Source: Arthrobacter sp. Hiyo8
GTDB lineage: Bacteria; Actinomycetota; Actinomycetes; Actinomycetales; Micrococcaceae
DNA: 64,000 bases
Direction: 5' to 3'
NCBI GenBank assembly: GCA_001549895.1
Contig: AP014719.1
Location: forward strand, 1,674,001-1,738,000
The notes under the pieces were generated by a model. It did not search any database, was not told the DNA's origin, and was given only the letters and a program-made list of their open reading frames with translations. Positions 38,935 through 48,752 of this stretch are shown here, in pieces (the first letter of the stretch is position 1; each line of letters starts with the position of its first letter). A program made the position numbers and the translations under genes.

Positions 38935-40499
38935 ATGACTCAAATAACCCGCCCAAGCGCCAGGAAAACCGTGGAGGCCCACGATCCCGCCGGCACCGAG
39001 CACGGCATCAGCGGCAAAGGACTCAAGACGGGGCAGCTGGGGCTCCTCGCCGTCGTCGTCCTTGGTATTTCTTCCGTGGCGCCCGCGTACAGCCTGACCA
39101 GCTCACTGGGCCCGGCGGTCAACGCGGTAGGCCTGCAACTCCCCGCGATTTTCATCGTCGCCTTCATCCCGATGATCCTCGTGGCGTTCGCCTACCGGGA
39201 GCTCAACGCAGACTCGCCGGACAGCGGCACCACCTTCACATGGGCAACCAAGGCTTTCGGCCCCTTCATCGGATGGATGGGCGGCTGGGGGCTGCTTGCC
39301 GCGAACATCATCGTCCTTTCCAACCTGGCAGGCGTCGCGGTGGACTTCTTCTACCTCTTCCTCGCCCAGGTTTTCGGCAACCCCGATCTTGCCGACCTCA
39401 CTTCCAACAAAGCCTTGAACATCGCCACATGCCTGGCCTTCGTGGCACTGGCTGTCTGGGTCAGCTACCGGGGACTTCACGCTACCAAACTCGTGCAGTA
39501 CGCCATGGTGGGATTCCAGGTAGTGGTCTTGGGCGTGTTCATCGTCATGGCCCTCACCCATGCCTCCTCCGGCGACACCCCAACGGCTATCGCCTTCAGT
39601 TGGGACTGGTTCGACCCCACGAAGATCAGCAGCTTTGAGCAGTTCGCTGCCGGCATGTCCCTCGCGGTCTTCGTCTACTGGGGCTGGGACGTCTGCCTGA
39701 CGGTCAACGAAGAGACCAAGGGCGGCAAGGGTACTGCCGGCAAGGCGGGCACCACGACGGCGATCGCGGTGCTGGGTCTCTACGTCGCCGTAATCGTCGC
39801 AACCATGATGGTGGCTGGCGTTGGTGGGACGGCATCGGGCTCAACAACCCGGACAACCAGTCCAATATCTTCGCCGCGTTGGCGTCCCCTGTGATGGGTC
39901 CTTTGGCCATCCTCATGTCTTTGGCCGTACTCGCAGGCACAGCGTCGTCCCTGCAGTCCACTATGGCCTCCCCCGCCCGAAGCCTTCTCGCCATGGGTCA
40001 CTACGGCGCCCTTCCGCAGAAGTTCTCCTCCGTGAGCAAGCGCTTCGGTTCCCCCGGATTCGCAACCATCATGGCCGGGGCTATCTCCGGCGGGTTCTAC
40101 GCCATCATGAAGGTTGTCAGCGAGAACGTCCTCAACGACACCATCCTGGCTCTGGGCTTGATGATCTGCTTCTACTACGGAATGACCGCCTTTGCCTGCG
40201 CTTGGTACTTCCGGCACAGCGTATTCGGCAGCGTCCGCAACTTCTTCATGCGGCTGCTTTTCCCGGTGATCGGCGGCGTGGTTCTGACCCTCGTCTTCAT
40301 CCAGACGGCGGTGGACAGCTGGTCCCCCGACTTCGGCAGCGGTTCCGAGATCTTCGGCGTCGGCCTCGTGTTCATCATCGGCGTGGGCATCCTGGCCCTC
40401 GGAGCGGTGGTCATGGTGATCATGGCCCGCGTCCGTCCCGGCTTCTTCCGCGGCGAAACCCTTCGCAAGGACACACCGGCCCTCGTGGTTCCCGAATAA
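38935..40499 (+). CDS. APC-superfamily amino acid permease (one frameshift)
   Basis: Membrane transporter of about 520 residues. The N-domain is GLLAVVVLGISSVAPAYSLT, with the APC helix-1 pattern; further helices contain ISSFEQFAAGMSLAVFVYWG and WDVCLTVNEETKGG. After a frame change near 39830 it continues FAALASPVMGPLAILMSLAV and AGTASSLQSTMASPARSLLA. The last helices end VIMARVRPGFF. ATG 38935 follows AAAGAGCC. The TSSLGPAVNAVGLQ region and 12-14 helices resemble APC permeases of unknown specificity in actinobacteria. It has its own operator-like site upstream. Confidence 0.87.
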
Positions 40500-40520
40500 C
40501 CGGGCAACTCTCAGCGTGGC

Positions 40521-40558
40521 AGAAGCCCTGTTCCGGCATCACCCGGAGCAGGGCTTCT
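40521..40558. terminator. bidirectional terminator between APC permease and AMIN-like protein
   Basis: AGAAGCCCTG pairs with CAGGGCTTCT and inner TTCCGG pairs with CCGGAG, a near-perfect hairpin just after both convergent stops. Confidence 0.8.
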
Positions 40559-40570
40559 GTTGTAGTTGCT

Positions 40571-41115
40571 TCACCACATGTGCGCGACGTCGATCACCAG
40601 CCGCGATCCCGTTCCCGGACCGGCCAGCGTGAAGACCCTGAAGGGGAGCCGGGCGCGGACACCCAGGCCAAGGCTCGTGTATCCCTCGAAGCTGCCCGCG
40701 AAGGCCACTTGCCGCAAAGTCTTGTAGTCCGAGACGTTCGTGAGCTCGTTCTTGTCGGCCGGGTTGTACGTGGCATTGCCGCTGGAGTTATAGGCGGGGC
40801 GTTGACCGTGACTTGCAGGAACGCATTGCCCCTCAGCTCGACGGGAAGTCCCGAGCCATCGTGGAGTACTTGTGGAACGTAGCGGATTGAATAGCCGGCA
40901 ACGGCGCCATTCAGGTCGATCACCAGGCGGTCAAAGCACGGTTGCTGCCCCGTCCGGACATTCACCACTTGCGCTTGGGTCAGCGCGGGGTTTGACTTCG
41001 CCAACGATCCCCACGCGATCCCGCAATACGGGGCTGCCGACGCTTCCCCTGGAACCACTAGACCAAGCCCGGCGGCCACTACCAAAGCTGCCAACCACGC
41101 GTAAAACCTTCTCAC
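40571..41115 (-). CDS. secreted AMIN-like domain protein (one frameshift)
   Basis: Exported protein of about 180 residues. The signal peptide is MRRFYAWLAALVVAAGLGLV followed by AAPYCGIAWG. The mature part includes VNVRTGQQPCFDRLVIDLNG and, after the frame change near 40790, YKTLRQVAFAGSFEGYTSLG, LPFRVFTLAGPGTGSRLVID and VAHMW at the end. This two-lobed pattern, with repeated RLVIDLNG/RLVIDVAH, is that of actinobacterial AMIN-like proteins. The function is unknown; a cell-wall role is likely (inference). Confidence 0.82.
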
Positions 41116-41344
41116 TTGGGCCCACTCCCCTTGAATTCTTGAGCGATCCGATACCTCAAGCGTAGGAGCGTCCGGCCCCTTGAGAGAGCTTCGTATCCGC
41201 TTCGGCGCCCAACTGTTAACAGGCTTCGCGAAGGGTCACGAGGACGTGATTCAACGGTCTGCTTTCCGCGGCTTTCCGGGGTTTCGGCGCCGTCTCGCGC
41301 CTCTGTTCGTTATCACGGATAACGACGTCGGAGCGCTTGCCGGC

Positions 41345-41404
41345 ATCGATTGCTCCGTAACTGTCGTTTTGAACGCTCAGAACGACAGTTACGGAGCAAT
41401 CGAT
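41345..41404. repeat. perfect 24-bp inverted repeat
   Basis: The arm at 41345-41368 (beginning ATCGATTGCTCCGTAACTGT) is perfectly complementary to 41381-41404 around a 12-nt loop. It lies in the 370-bp gap between the AMIN-like gene start and the DUF4193 terminator. The remaining 41116-41344 sequence shows no gene that I can support. Confidence 0.9.
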
Positions 41405-41421
41405 GGGCCTACGCATGCAAA

Positions 41422-41470
41422 AGCCCCGCCCGACTGGTTTGGGGATGCTGGATTCCAGTCGTGCGGGGCT
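41422..41470 (-). terminator. terminator of the DUF4193 gene
   Basis: AGCCCCGC at 41422-41429 pairs with GCGGGGCT at 41463-41470, and CGACTGG (41431-41437) pairs with CCAGTCG (41455-41461). It starts 16 bp after the gene's stop. Confidence 0.75.
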
Positions 41471-41486
41471 GATTTGCGTGCGGGGT

Positions 41487-41789
41487 TTAGCCTTCGCAGT
41501 CGCGGCAGTACTTGAGGCCGTTCTTTTCCAGCGCGATCTGCGAGCGGTGACGGACCAGGAAGCACGATGAACACGTAAATTCATCGGACTGCTCCGGGAC
41601 AACGATGACGGTTAGTTCTTCGCCGGACAGATCGGCGCCCGGAAGATCGATGCCCTCGGCTGTGTCGTTCTCGTCGATGTCGATGACAGCAGTCTGGGCA
41701 CCGGAGCCGCGCGATGCCTGAAGGGCCTCGAGCGATTCGGCGGGAGACTCTTCTTCGGTCTTGCGTGGGGCGTCGTAATCGGTAGCCAT
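41487..41789 (-). CDS. DUF4193-family zinc-ribbon protein
   Basis: Small acidic protein of 100 residues conserved in actinobacteria, intact. It begins MATDYDAPRKTEEESPAESL. The middle is acidic (IDIDENDTAEGIDLPGADL), and the C-terminus is a zinc ribbon: DEFTCSSCFLVRHRSQIALE followed by YCRDCEG (two CxxC pairs). The function is not known; such genes often lie near dUTPase and RNA-related housekeeping genes, which I do not see here. It has its own terminator downstream. Confidence 0.92.
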   Translation of the reverse strand: MATDYDAPRKTEEESPAESLEALQASRGSGAQTAVIDIDENDTAEGIDLPGADLSGEELTVIVVPEQSDEFTCSSCFLVRHRSQIALEKNGLKYCRDCEG

Positions 41790-41907
41790 TGGTGTGGTTC
41801 ACTTTCGTTGCTGCATAGTGCCATTTCAGGCACCTCAGTGAAGCAGTTTAGGGCATAGTACACGCCGTCAACGAATAGTGTGTTCAACAAGACATTTGGC
41901 CACGTAA

Positions 41908-41931
41908 GAACCCCGGAATCCCGGGGGTTTT
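41908..41931. terminator. terminator hairpin with T-run
   Basis: AACCCCGG and CCGGGGGTT flank an AAT loop, and TTTT follows on the plus strand. It lies just past the stop of the small minus-strand ORF at 41934 and upstream of DUF4193. Confidence 0.65.
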
Positions 41932-41933
41932 CG

Positions 41934-42110
41934 CTACTCCACGACGCGGATTTTCCGCGCTTGGGCGTCGGCAATGGCCACACCGCTGAGCGCCGGGAGC
42001 CAACCGTAGCGGGTGGTTTCAGTGGCTCCGGAGGCCCCCAGCTCGGCGGCGTCGTAGAAGTAGGCAGCTTCGATCCAGGCGCTCACCTTGGACATGATGG
42101 ATACGATCAT
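41934..42110 (-). CDS. small hypothetical protein (58 residues)
   Basis: An open frame with an ATG at 42110, reading MIVSIMSKVSAWIEAAYFYD, then AAELGASGATETTRYGWLPA and ending QARKIRVVE. It is followed at once by a hairpin terminator, which supports a real short gene. It has codon use like its neighbours and no membrane segment. I do not recognise the family. Start could also be ATG 42095 (MSKVSAW). Upstream gap to DUF6454 is only 56 bp. Confidence 0.5.
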   Translation of the reverse strand: MIVSIMSKVSAWIEAAYFYDAAELGASGATETTRYGWLPALSGVAIADAQARKIRVVE

Positions 42111-42166
42111 GCGGCCACGCTATCGAGGCCCGGTTCAAGACCCGTTTCCGCTCTGTCACAGCCGTG

Positions 42167-43014
42167 TTAAATGATCCTGTAGCTCAGTATCCGCGTGCCG
42201 CCGTCGTCGTCGCCGTCGTCGGGCGCCGCGTGAATCAGCAGCCCGGACTCATCCGCAGTGACGGTGACAGGGTTGCGGGTGATGACGTGACCGGCGCCGC
42301 TGAACACGCCGATGGGCACGTCCCACGTGATTCTTTGCCGCAGCGGTTCCACCAGGGCCAGCCCTCCGAGTTCAAGGACACCACCATCAACCTGCGGCAA
42401 CAGGGAAATCCCGCTGCACAGCAGAAGTCCCGGACCGAGGAGCTGGGCATCCTGGTAGTCGACGAAGTGGCCAGGGTTCTCCCACTGATCCACCAGGCGG
42501 CCTTCCGTGTCCCAGATGTAGAGCTGCCGGGAACCCCAGCTTCCGCCGAACACCAGGTCCATTCCGGGATCGCGCACGATCCAACCGATGTGGTCCTCCA
42601 CCCGGAACCGCTCGCGGACCTCGAAGGTGCCCGGATCGATCGTATAGATGGTGCTTCTGCTCGCGGCCCGGTACTCGGCGACGGAAACCCAGACGTGGTC
42701 GCCGTCGAAATCGATACCCCCTGGGTGATACGCCGCGTCCTCGCCTACAGGAATATCGCGAAGCAGCCCACCGTCCGGCCCGAGGACGAACACGTGCCCG
42801 TTCCCCGCCCCCGAGTCCGTAATGCCGGATCCGCCGCGGGGCGCGGCGCATCGAGGATCTCAACGGAGGACAAGAACGTCAGCCCCTTGGCGAACGCCAT
42901 GCCCTGCGGGTGGTGCGTCGGAAAGTCGAGGCTGATCTCCCCAACCAGTTCGAAGCGGCTCCGCCGGTCGAGTGCGGAAAGAGCGGCGAGAAGCTCAGTC
43001 CCCCGCATCGGCAT
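42167..43014 (-). CDS. DUF6454-family protein (one frameshift)
   Basis: Probable beta-propeller-like protein of about 280 residues. Conserved segments are DFPTHHPQGMAFAKGLTFLS, DAAYHPGGIDFDGDHVWVSV and VAEYRAASRSTIYTIDPGTF, followed by VEDHIGWIVRDPGMDLVFGG and SWGSRQLYIWDTEG. I connect this pattern to the DUF6454 family from memory; no catalytic site is known. One frame change near 42800. The ATG at 43014 (MPMRGTEL) overlaps the end of the GDPD-IMPase gene, so it belongs to the same operon as the ABC importer. Confidence 0.75.
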
Positions 43015-44542
43015 GGGCCTGGCTCCACAGCTCGTAAAGCTCGGCCGCGTATTCCGGACGGGCCGCAAGAACCCCGCCCTGCTCCGGGAACGTGTCCATC
43101 TCGCCTTCGGAATTGAGGACGACGCCACCGGCCTCCTGAACAATGAGCGTCGCCGCCAGGTGGTCGATCGGGCTGAAGCTTCCGATGATTGCTCCCGCAC
43201 CACGCCCGGCAGCTACGCCCACCACCGTCATGGTCGCTGAACCCATAATCCGCATGATGCTGTGCCGTTCGCCGAGCTCGGCGAGCAGTTCCAGCATCCC
43301 GGGCCACGGCAGGTGCCCCGCGAGTTCGGTCGCCACCACGGTTCCGGCCAGGGCCGCCGTCGAACTCCCCGCGGAGGCCAGCGATAGCGGCTTTCCGTTG
43401 AGCCACGCACCGTGACCGGCCCACCCCTCGAAAATCTCGCCGCGCCAGGGATCTGCGACGACGGCGACCGCGGGCTTGCGGTCCACGGCCAAGGCAAGTG
43501 AGAACGCCGTCCACGGAATCTGGTTTACGTAATTGGTGGTCCCGTCGACGGGGTCAAGGTACCAACACGGTGCGCCGGGCAGGGCGACTCCGCCCATTTC
43601 CTCGCCAACCACTGTGTGGCCCGGAAGGCGGGCTCCAATCACTTCGCGGACGTGGCGCTCGACGGCGATATCGACTTCCGTGACCAGGTCGGCAGGGTGC
43701 GCCTTGGTTGAGACCAGGCCGCGATCGGCGTCGCGCATGTACCCGACGGCCCATTCGGCCAGCTCCATCGCGACTTTCCGGGACTCAAGGACTTCGTCTC
43801 CGGCCAGTCCTCTGGGAGCCTGGGCCGAAGTCCATGCCTGTGGGTCTTCGGCGATGGCGCTTTGCAACAGGTCCAGTTGGTTGCTCGTGATCGAGTCCAC
43901 GCCGAGTCCCAATGCCCAGCGCATGGTTTCCAGGTTGTCCACGGTCCAGCACGCTACTTTGGCTCCCGCGGCGTGGATCTGTTCCACCATGCCCTTGCTG
44001 AGGACCACGTGCTCGGAATTGACGAACTCGGGACCCAGTTCGGCCAGCAACTCCTCCGGCGGGGCAGTCCTCTTGCTCCAAGGCAGCCAGATCCGGGCAT
44101 CCTTATCGAGGGCGCGGATGATCCGCATCCCGTCCAGGTTCCCGCACCAGGCCACTTCGATGCCGCTTTCGCGTACGACGGCGGCAGTCGCCTTCGCGGG
44201 GCCGGGCTCGTCCATGTCGATGAGCAAGGTTGACCGGCTGTCGCGAAAGAGCTCAAGGGCTTCGGATAGCAGGGGAATACGTTCCTCACCGGCGCCCAGT
44301 TGCCTGATGCGGTCATAGTCGACGTCTGCAACGTCCGCATCGAGGCTCCAGATCCTGAGCAGCGCGGCATCGTGGAGCAGGATCACCTGCCCGTCCTTCG
44401 TTACCCGGACGTCCACTTCCACGAGGTCCGCACCCGCGTCGATGGCTGACGCGATGGCGGGCAAGGTGTTCTCCAGGTATTTGCTGGAGTCGCCCCGATG
44501 GGCCGCGGCCCGGGTCCTTTTGGTGTCGATCGTGTTGCTCAC
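42995..44542 (-). CDS. fused glycerophosphodiester phosphodiesterase - inositol monophosphatase
   Basis: An intact 515-residue protein with two enzyme domains. Residues 1-235 form a GDPD domain: AAHRGDSSKYLENTLPAIAS, LVEVDVRVTKDGQVILLHDA and CWTVDNLETM; the usual NIEIK strand is LLIDMDEPG here. Residues 245-510 form an inositol monophosphatase-type domain: TKAHPADLVTEVDIAVERHV, VVGEEMGG, WYLDPVDGTTNYVNQIPWTA and FSPIDHLAATLIVQEAGGVV, with the metal-binding Glu/Asp residues. It overlaps the ABC ATPase gene by 4 bp. Likely cytoplasmic. The pair could break down a glycerophospho-polyol such as glycerophosphoinositol (inference). Confidence 0.92.
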   Translation of the reverse strand: MSNTIDTKRTRAAAHRGDSSKYLENTLPAIASAIDAGADLVEVDVRVTKDGQVILLHDAALLRIWSLDADVADVDYDRIRQLGAGEERIPLLSEALELFRDSRSTLLIDMDEPGPAKATAAVVRESGIEVAWCGNLDGMRIIRALDKDARIWLPWSKRTAPPEELLAELGPEFVNSEHVVLSKGMVEQIHAAGAKVACWTVDNLETMRWALGLGVDSITSNQLDLLQSAIAEDPQAWTSAQAPRGLAGDEVLESRKVAMELAEWAVGYMRDADRGLVSTKAHPADLVTEVDIAVERHVREVIGARLPGHTVVGEEMGGVALPGAPCWYLDPVDGTTNYVNQIPWTAFSLALAVDRKPAVAVVADPWRGEIFEGWAGHGAWLNGKPLSLASAGSSTAALAGTVVATELAGHLPWPGMLELLAELGERHSIMRIMGSATMTVVGVAAGRGAGAIIGSFSPIDHLAATLIVQEAGGVVLNSEGEMDTFPEQGGVLAARPEYAAELYELWSQAHADAGD

Positions 44543-45617
44543 AGTGCGGCACCTGCCTCTCCTACCAGGCGTCCGTCCCGGAAGGTCATGGCCTTGCGGA
44601 TCCCCGCATATGTCTGTTGGCCGGGCTGCATGAGCTCTCCGCTGACAAAGCTGCGGAGCCGGGCGTCGGCCCTGCGCACGTACACTTCCTGGAAGTGTCC
44701 GCGCGGGACCACCCTCTCGACGGTCGCCGGCACAGCACCTGCGAAGGGGGCGTCTGCCAGGATGACGTCCTCGGGCCGGATCCCGAGAATGTCCGGGCCC
44801 GCAGTGATGAGTCCGCCGTCGAGCGAGCCTTCCAAGCGATTCATGCTTCCGATGAAGGTGGCGACAAACTCGGTTTCCGGGCGGGCGTAGAGCGCTTCCG
44901 GGGTGCTGTATTGCTCGATCCGGCCTGCATTCATCACGGCGATGCGGTCCGACATGGACATCGCCTCTTCCTGGTCGTGCGTGACGATGACCGTTGTGAT
45001 GCCCAGTTCCTGCTGGATCTTGCGGATGTCTTCGCGCACTTTGACACGTAGTTTCGCGTCCAGATTGCTCAAGGGTTCGTCAAGGAGCAGGAGCTTCGGC
45101 TCCTGGACGAGTGCCCTGGCCAATGCCACGCGTTGCTGCTCGCCGCCGGAGATGCGTGCCGGTTTGGAATCCGTGTGGTGCAAAAGGCTGACCAACTCCA
45201 GGACGGCTTCCACCCTGCCCTTGATCTCAGCCTTGGACAATTTGCGGAGCTTCAGCGGGAAGCCAACGTTCTTGGCCACGGTCATGTGGGGCCACAGCGC
45301 GTAGTTCTGGAACACCATGGCGCTGGGGCGGTTCTCCGCGCCGAGGTGCGAGACCTCCTGGCCTTCCACCTCAATGGAACCGGAGTCCGGCTCCAGGAAC
45401 CCGGCGATCATGCGCAGCGTCGTTGTCTTGCCGCAGCCGGAGGCCCCAGCAAGGACACCAGCTCGCCCTCCTTTACCGACAGATCGAGGTTGTCGATGAT
45501 GGTGCGGCCGCCGAGGATCTTGTGGAGGCCGCGGATGGTCAGGCCACCGCCCGACGCCGGAGTGCCCGGCTTCGTGGGGCTGGCGGGTGATTCAGTCAAC
45601 GGTTCATGGATTGTCAT
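44539..45617 (-). CDS. ABC importer ATPase subunit (one frameshift)
   Basis: Nucleotide-binding subunit of a binding-protein-dependent importer, about 360 residues, of the PotA/UgpC/MalK type. The Walker A (GCGKTTTLRMIAGFLEPDSG) is reached across a frame change near 45440. The signature is ISGGEQQRVALARALVQEPK, the Walker B LLLLDEPLSNLDAKLRVK, and the switch His is in VIVTHDQEEAMSMSDRI. The C-terminal TOBE-like domain follows (ILGIRPEDVILADAP). It lies downstream of the two permease genes. Confidence 0.92.
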
Positions 45618-45649
45618 GGGTTCTCTGTCTGAACATTGAGCGCGATGCG

Positions 45650-46512
45650 CTATTTGATCTGGAAGCCTTCGGCGAGCTGGCCGCCGAGGATGTGCTTGTG
45701 CGCCGCGAGCATGAGGGCCACGGAGGGAATGGCCAGCAGGATCGAAAAGACGGCAGCCACCTGGGTGGGGTAGTTCAGCACCAGGCTGTACATCTGCGTT
45801 GGCATGGTCATGAAGGCCGGTGCACCCACCAAGTACGTTCCTTGTGCTTCGTCGAAGGACGCCAGGAAGGACATCACGGCCGCGACGATAATCCCGGGCA
45901 GGGCCATGGGGAGGGTCACGGAAGCGAACACGCGCAATGTGGAGGCTCCGGCGTCGCGGGCTGCTTCCTCAAGGTTCCGCGGCACGGCAGCGAACGCTGC
46001 CGCCGGAATCCACGTCATGAACACCACGGTGCCTAGCACGTGCACCACGAGGATTCCAGCACGGTGTTCATCAGGTTCAAGGCGTAGAAGAGCGCAGCGA
46101 GGGTGACGAACAAGCCCATCTTGGGGAAGGCGTTGGTCGCGAACAGGCTGATCAGGAAGAAGCGGCGTCCGGGGAAATCAAAGCGGGCGAAGGCGTAGGC
46201 GGCGGGCAAGCAGATGATCGAAGACACAAGGACCGTCAGCGGGGCGAAGAACAAGGAGTTCTGCACCGCGATTCCGAGCGCGCCGTCGTTGACCACCACC
46301 TGCCACCAGCGCAATGTCCAGTCATCGGGAAGGAGGTTGGGGAAGGTCCAGTTGCCGGCGAAAGCGCGGACGCCCAGCCAGAGCAGGGGGCCAAGGATGA
46401 AAACGATCATGAGGACCACGAACAGGCCCACCAGCGCACTGCGGACAATCGAGTCGAGCGTGAGCGGCCTGCGGGTGCGGGACCCAGCCGGGGATCCGGT
46501 AGGGAGAGCCAT
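45650..46512 (-). CDS. ABC importer permease, second subunit (one frameshift)
   Basis: Inner-membrane permease of the MalG/PotC type, about 287 residues. It starts MALPTGSPAGSRTRRPLTLD with a first membrane helix (GLFVVLMIVFILGPLLWLGV). The EAA loop is NLEEAARDAGASTLRVFASV. One frame change near 46045. The ATG at 46512 overlaps the stop of the upstream permease. The C-terminus ends GGQLAEGFQIK. Confidence 0.9.
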
Positions 46513-47474
46513 CAGACTTTCCCCTGTTCCTTGGCGGAACGGAAGTTCGCCCACACGTAGAGCGCGGCGATTCCGGAGGCAATCAGGAAGACAGTGAAAG
46601 CCATGACCGCGGACTGCTGTGGCTGGTTGAAGGCAGAGAAGTAGTTGGACATGTCCACTCCGAGCATGTTCGGTGAATTGGGCCCGGTGAAGTACGGGAC
46701 CGTGAACGATCCAACAATTCCAATGGCCGTAAACGTCGTCGCGATGATGATGGGAACTGCCGCCATCGGAACGATTACCGAAACGATCGTGCGCAAGGAC
46801 CCGGCACCGGCGTCGCGGGCTGCTTCGATCATGGCGTTCGGCACGGACTGCAGTCCGGAGGAGACCATGAGCACGGCGAAAGGCAGGGAAGTCCAGACCG
46901 AGCCGATGATGACCGTGACCATGGTGAAGGCCCACACGGGGAAGTCAAGCCCGAAGAGGGCAAACACGCTCCGGAGGAAACCGGTGCCGGAGTAGAAGGT
47001 CAGGATCGCCCACGAGGCGATGACCACCGGGATGAAGAGCGGCACGATCGCCAGTCCGGAAAGGAGGCGGGCCATTCGACCGCCTTTCAGCTTGAGGTAG
47101 AGCCCAATGCCCAAGGCCAGGAAGATGACCGTTGCCGTGCTGACCAGCGTCACGATGACGGTGACCAGGAGGTCCCCGAGGAAACGCTTGTTGGTGAACA
47201 TCTCCTGGTACGCGGCCAGCGTTCCCCACCAAGCGTCTGCCTCGTGCACGTTCTGGCCAATGGTGGCGATGGTGTGGTTCAACCCGCCGGTCAGGCCGAT
47301 GCTGAAGCCGAACGCGAGAATGATCGGGAAGCCGACGAAGATCGCGATCAACAGGATCGGCGGCAGTGCCATGAAGAACCCGACGGCGCGCTGGCCCAGG
47401 CGCTTGGGGCGCGTGGTACGAGCCGGCGGAACTGTTTGCTGCAGTTCCGCCGGCTTGTGAAGCGTGGTTGTCAC
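46512..47474 (-). CDS. ABC importer permease, first subunit
   Basis: Inner-membrane permease of the MalF/PotB type, 320 residues, intact. Six helices, the first being MALPPILLIAIFVGFPIILA. The EAA loop is NAMIEAARDAGAGSLRTIVS, which contacts the ATPase. It overlaps the binding-protein gene by 4 bp (ATGA) and the second permease by about 1 codon, so the whole set is one operon. Confidence 0.93.
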   Translation of the reverse strand: MTTTLHKPAELQQTVPPARTTRPKRLGQRAVGFFMALPPILLIAIFVGFPIILAFGFSIGLTGGLNHTIATIGQNVHEADAWWGTLAAYQEMFTNKRFLGDLLVTVIVTLVSTATVIFLALGIGLYLKLKGGRMARLLSGLAIVPLFIPVVIASWAILTFYSGTGFLRSVFALFGLDFPVWAFTMVTVIIGSVWTSLPFAVLMVSSGLQSVPNAMIEAARDAGAGSLRTIVSVIVPMAAVPIIIATTFTAIGIVGSFTVPYFTGPNSPNMLGVDMSNYFSAFNQPQQSAVMAFTVFLIASGIAALYVWANFRSAKEQGKV

Positions 47475-48631
47475 TGGCCGGGAACCTTCTGGTCCCAGAG
47501 GTTGTTCAGGTCTTTGCCCATCTGGTCGAAGTAGCCCTTGCGCAGGTTGTTGGTGTCTGCGTCCTTGAACTTGTCCTTCACATCAGCCGGAAGTTTGTCC
47601 AGGCTGATGGCCGGGAATCCGGACATTTCCTTGATGATCATGGTCTGTGCGTCCGGCGAGAGGACGAAGTTTGCAAGCTTCAGCGCCGCTTCCTGGCGGG
47701 GCGAGGACTTGGGAATGCCGAGGTAGGCGGCGCCGCCGGTGAACGACGGGTTGCTGATCTGGGTGGCCTTCACGCTGGACGGGATCTGGCCGTTGGTCAA
47801 GCCGGTGATGAACTGGTCAGACCACACCGGAGCCATGGAGATCTGTCCCTTGGCGAGCAGGTCAAGGGTCTGCTGGTTGCCGTTGGGGTAGACACCGCTC
47901 TGGAAGACGGACGAGTTGAGGTCCTTCAACGTCGCGAAGCCCTGGTCCCAGTACTTCTCGAGATCCTTCTCGTAGCCCACCGTCATCTTGGCGCGGGCGT
48001 CGGCCGGAACGAACTTGTCCAAAACGGTGGCAACGAATGCACCGCCGGACCCACCGGACTTGGGCGAGTTGTAGGTGAACTTGCCCGGGTTTGCCTTGAT
48101 CCAGGCGAGCAAATCGTCGAGGGTCTTCGGCGGAGTGGCAACCGTCTTGGTGTCATATGCGAGGAGCACCGCGGAGCCGCGGTACGGGATGCCACCGGTG
48201 CCGCCGGCCTTGATGACGTCCTGCGGGACATCGTTCAATGCCGGAATGGTCTGGGAACTCACGGAGGTCAGCAGATTGGCTGCGGAAGCCTTGGAAACGA
48301 AGCCGCCATCGACGAGGTCGAAATCAGGTTCCTTGTTCTGCTCCGTGGCGCTGGTCAGTTTCGCCAGGGTCTGGGAATCGTGCTCGCCGTGCAGATCGAG
48401 GGTGACCTTCACGTTGTAGCCGGGGTTGGCCTTTTGGAAGGCGGGAACAAGGCTCTTTTCCCACAGGTTCTGGACGTTCGTGTCCCCGCTGATGAAAACG
48501 GTGATCGTCTTGTCCGGGGATGCGCTGGCGCCATTGTTCTGGGCCGTTGCGGTGCTGCTTTGAGCGCAGCCGGTCACAGCGGTGGCTGCAACAACGGCGA
48601 CGGCGGCCGCTGCTAGAAAGCGGTTGGTCAT
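47471..48631 (-). CDS. ABC importer solute-binding lipoprotein
   Basis: Extracellular binding protein of 386 residues, intact. A lipoprotein signal is present: MTNRFLAAAAVAVVAATAVT followed by the lipobox TGC. The mature protein has SPDKTITVFISGDTNVQNLW, PDFDLVDGGFVSKASAANLL and GGIPYRGSAVLLAYDTKTVA, typical of family-1 solute-binding proteins in iron, polyamine or phosphonate and glycerol-phosphate importers. First gene of the operon that ends in the GDPD-IMPase fusion and DUF6454. The ligand is unknown; a phosphorylated polyol is plausible (inference). Confidence 0.92.
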   Translation of the reverse strand: MTNRFLAAAAVAVVAATAVTGCAQSSTATAQNNGASASPDKTITVFISGDTNVQNLWEKSLVPAFQKANPGYNVKVTLDLHGEHDSQTLAKLTSATEQNKEPDFDLVDGGFVSKASAANLLTSVSSQTIPALNDVPQDVIKAGGTGGIPYRGSAVLLAYDTKTVATPPKTLDDLLAWIKANPGKFTYNSPKSGGSGGAFVATVLDKFVPADARAKMTVGYEKDLEKYWDQGFATLKDLNSSVFQSGVYPNGNQQTLDLLAKGQISMAPVWSDQFITGLTNGQIPSSVKATQISNPSFTGGAAYLGIPKSSPRQEAALKLANFVLSPDAQTMIIKEMSGFPAISLDKLPADVKDKFKDADTNNLRKGYFDQMGKDLNNLWDQKVPGQ

Positions 48632-48752
48632 GGTGTTCCTTCATCTTGAACCGAAAAGTCCCCAAGGGCAGGAACTACCATCCAAGGGCAAGGTGAAGGA
48701 GTGGGTCATGGCCCATGAATCCGGGGTTAACCCGAGGAAGAATTAACGCAAA

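Noticed and set aside
47468-48616. 382-codon open frame on the plus strand
   Set aside because: Antisense to the lipoprotein gene, which has a clear signal and typical domains.
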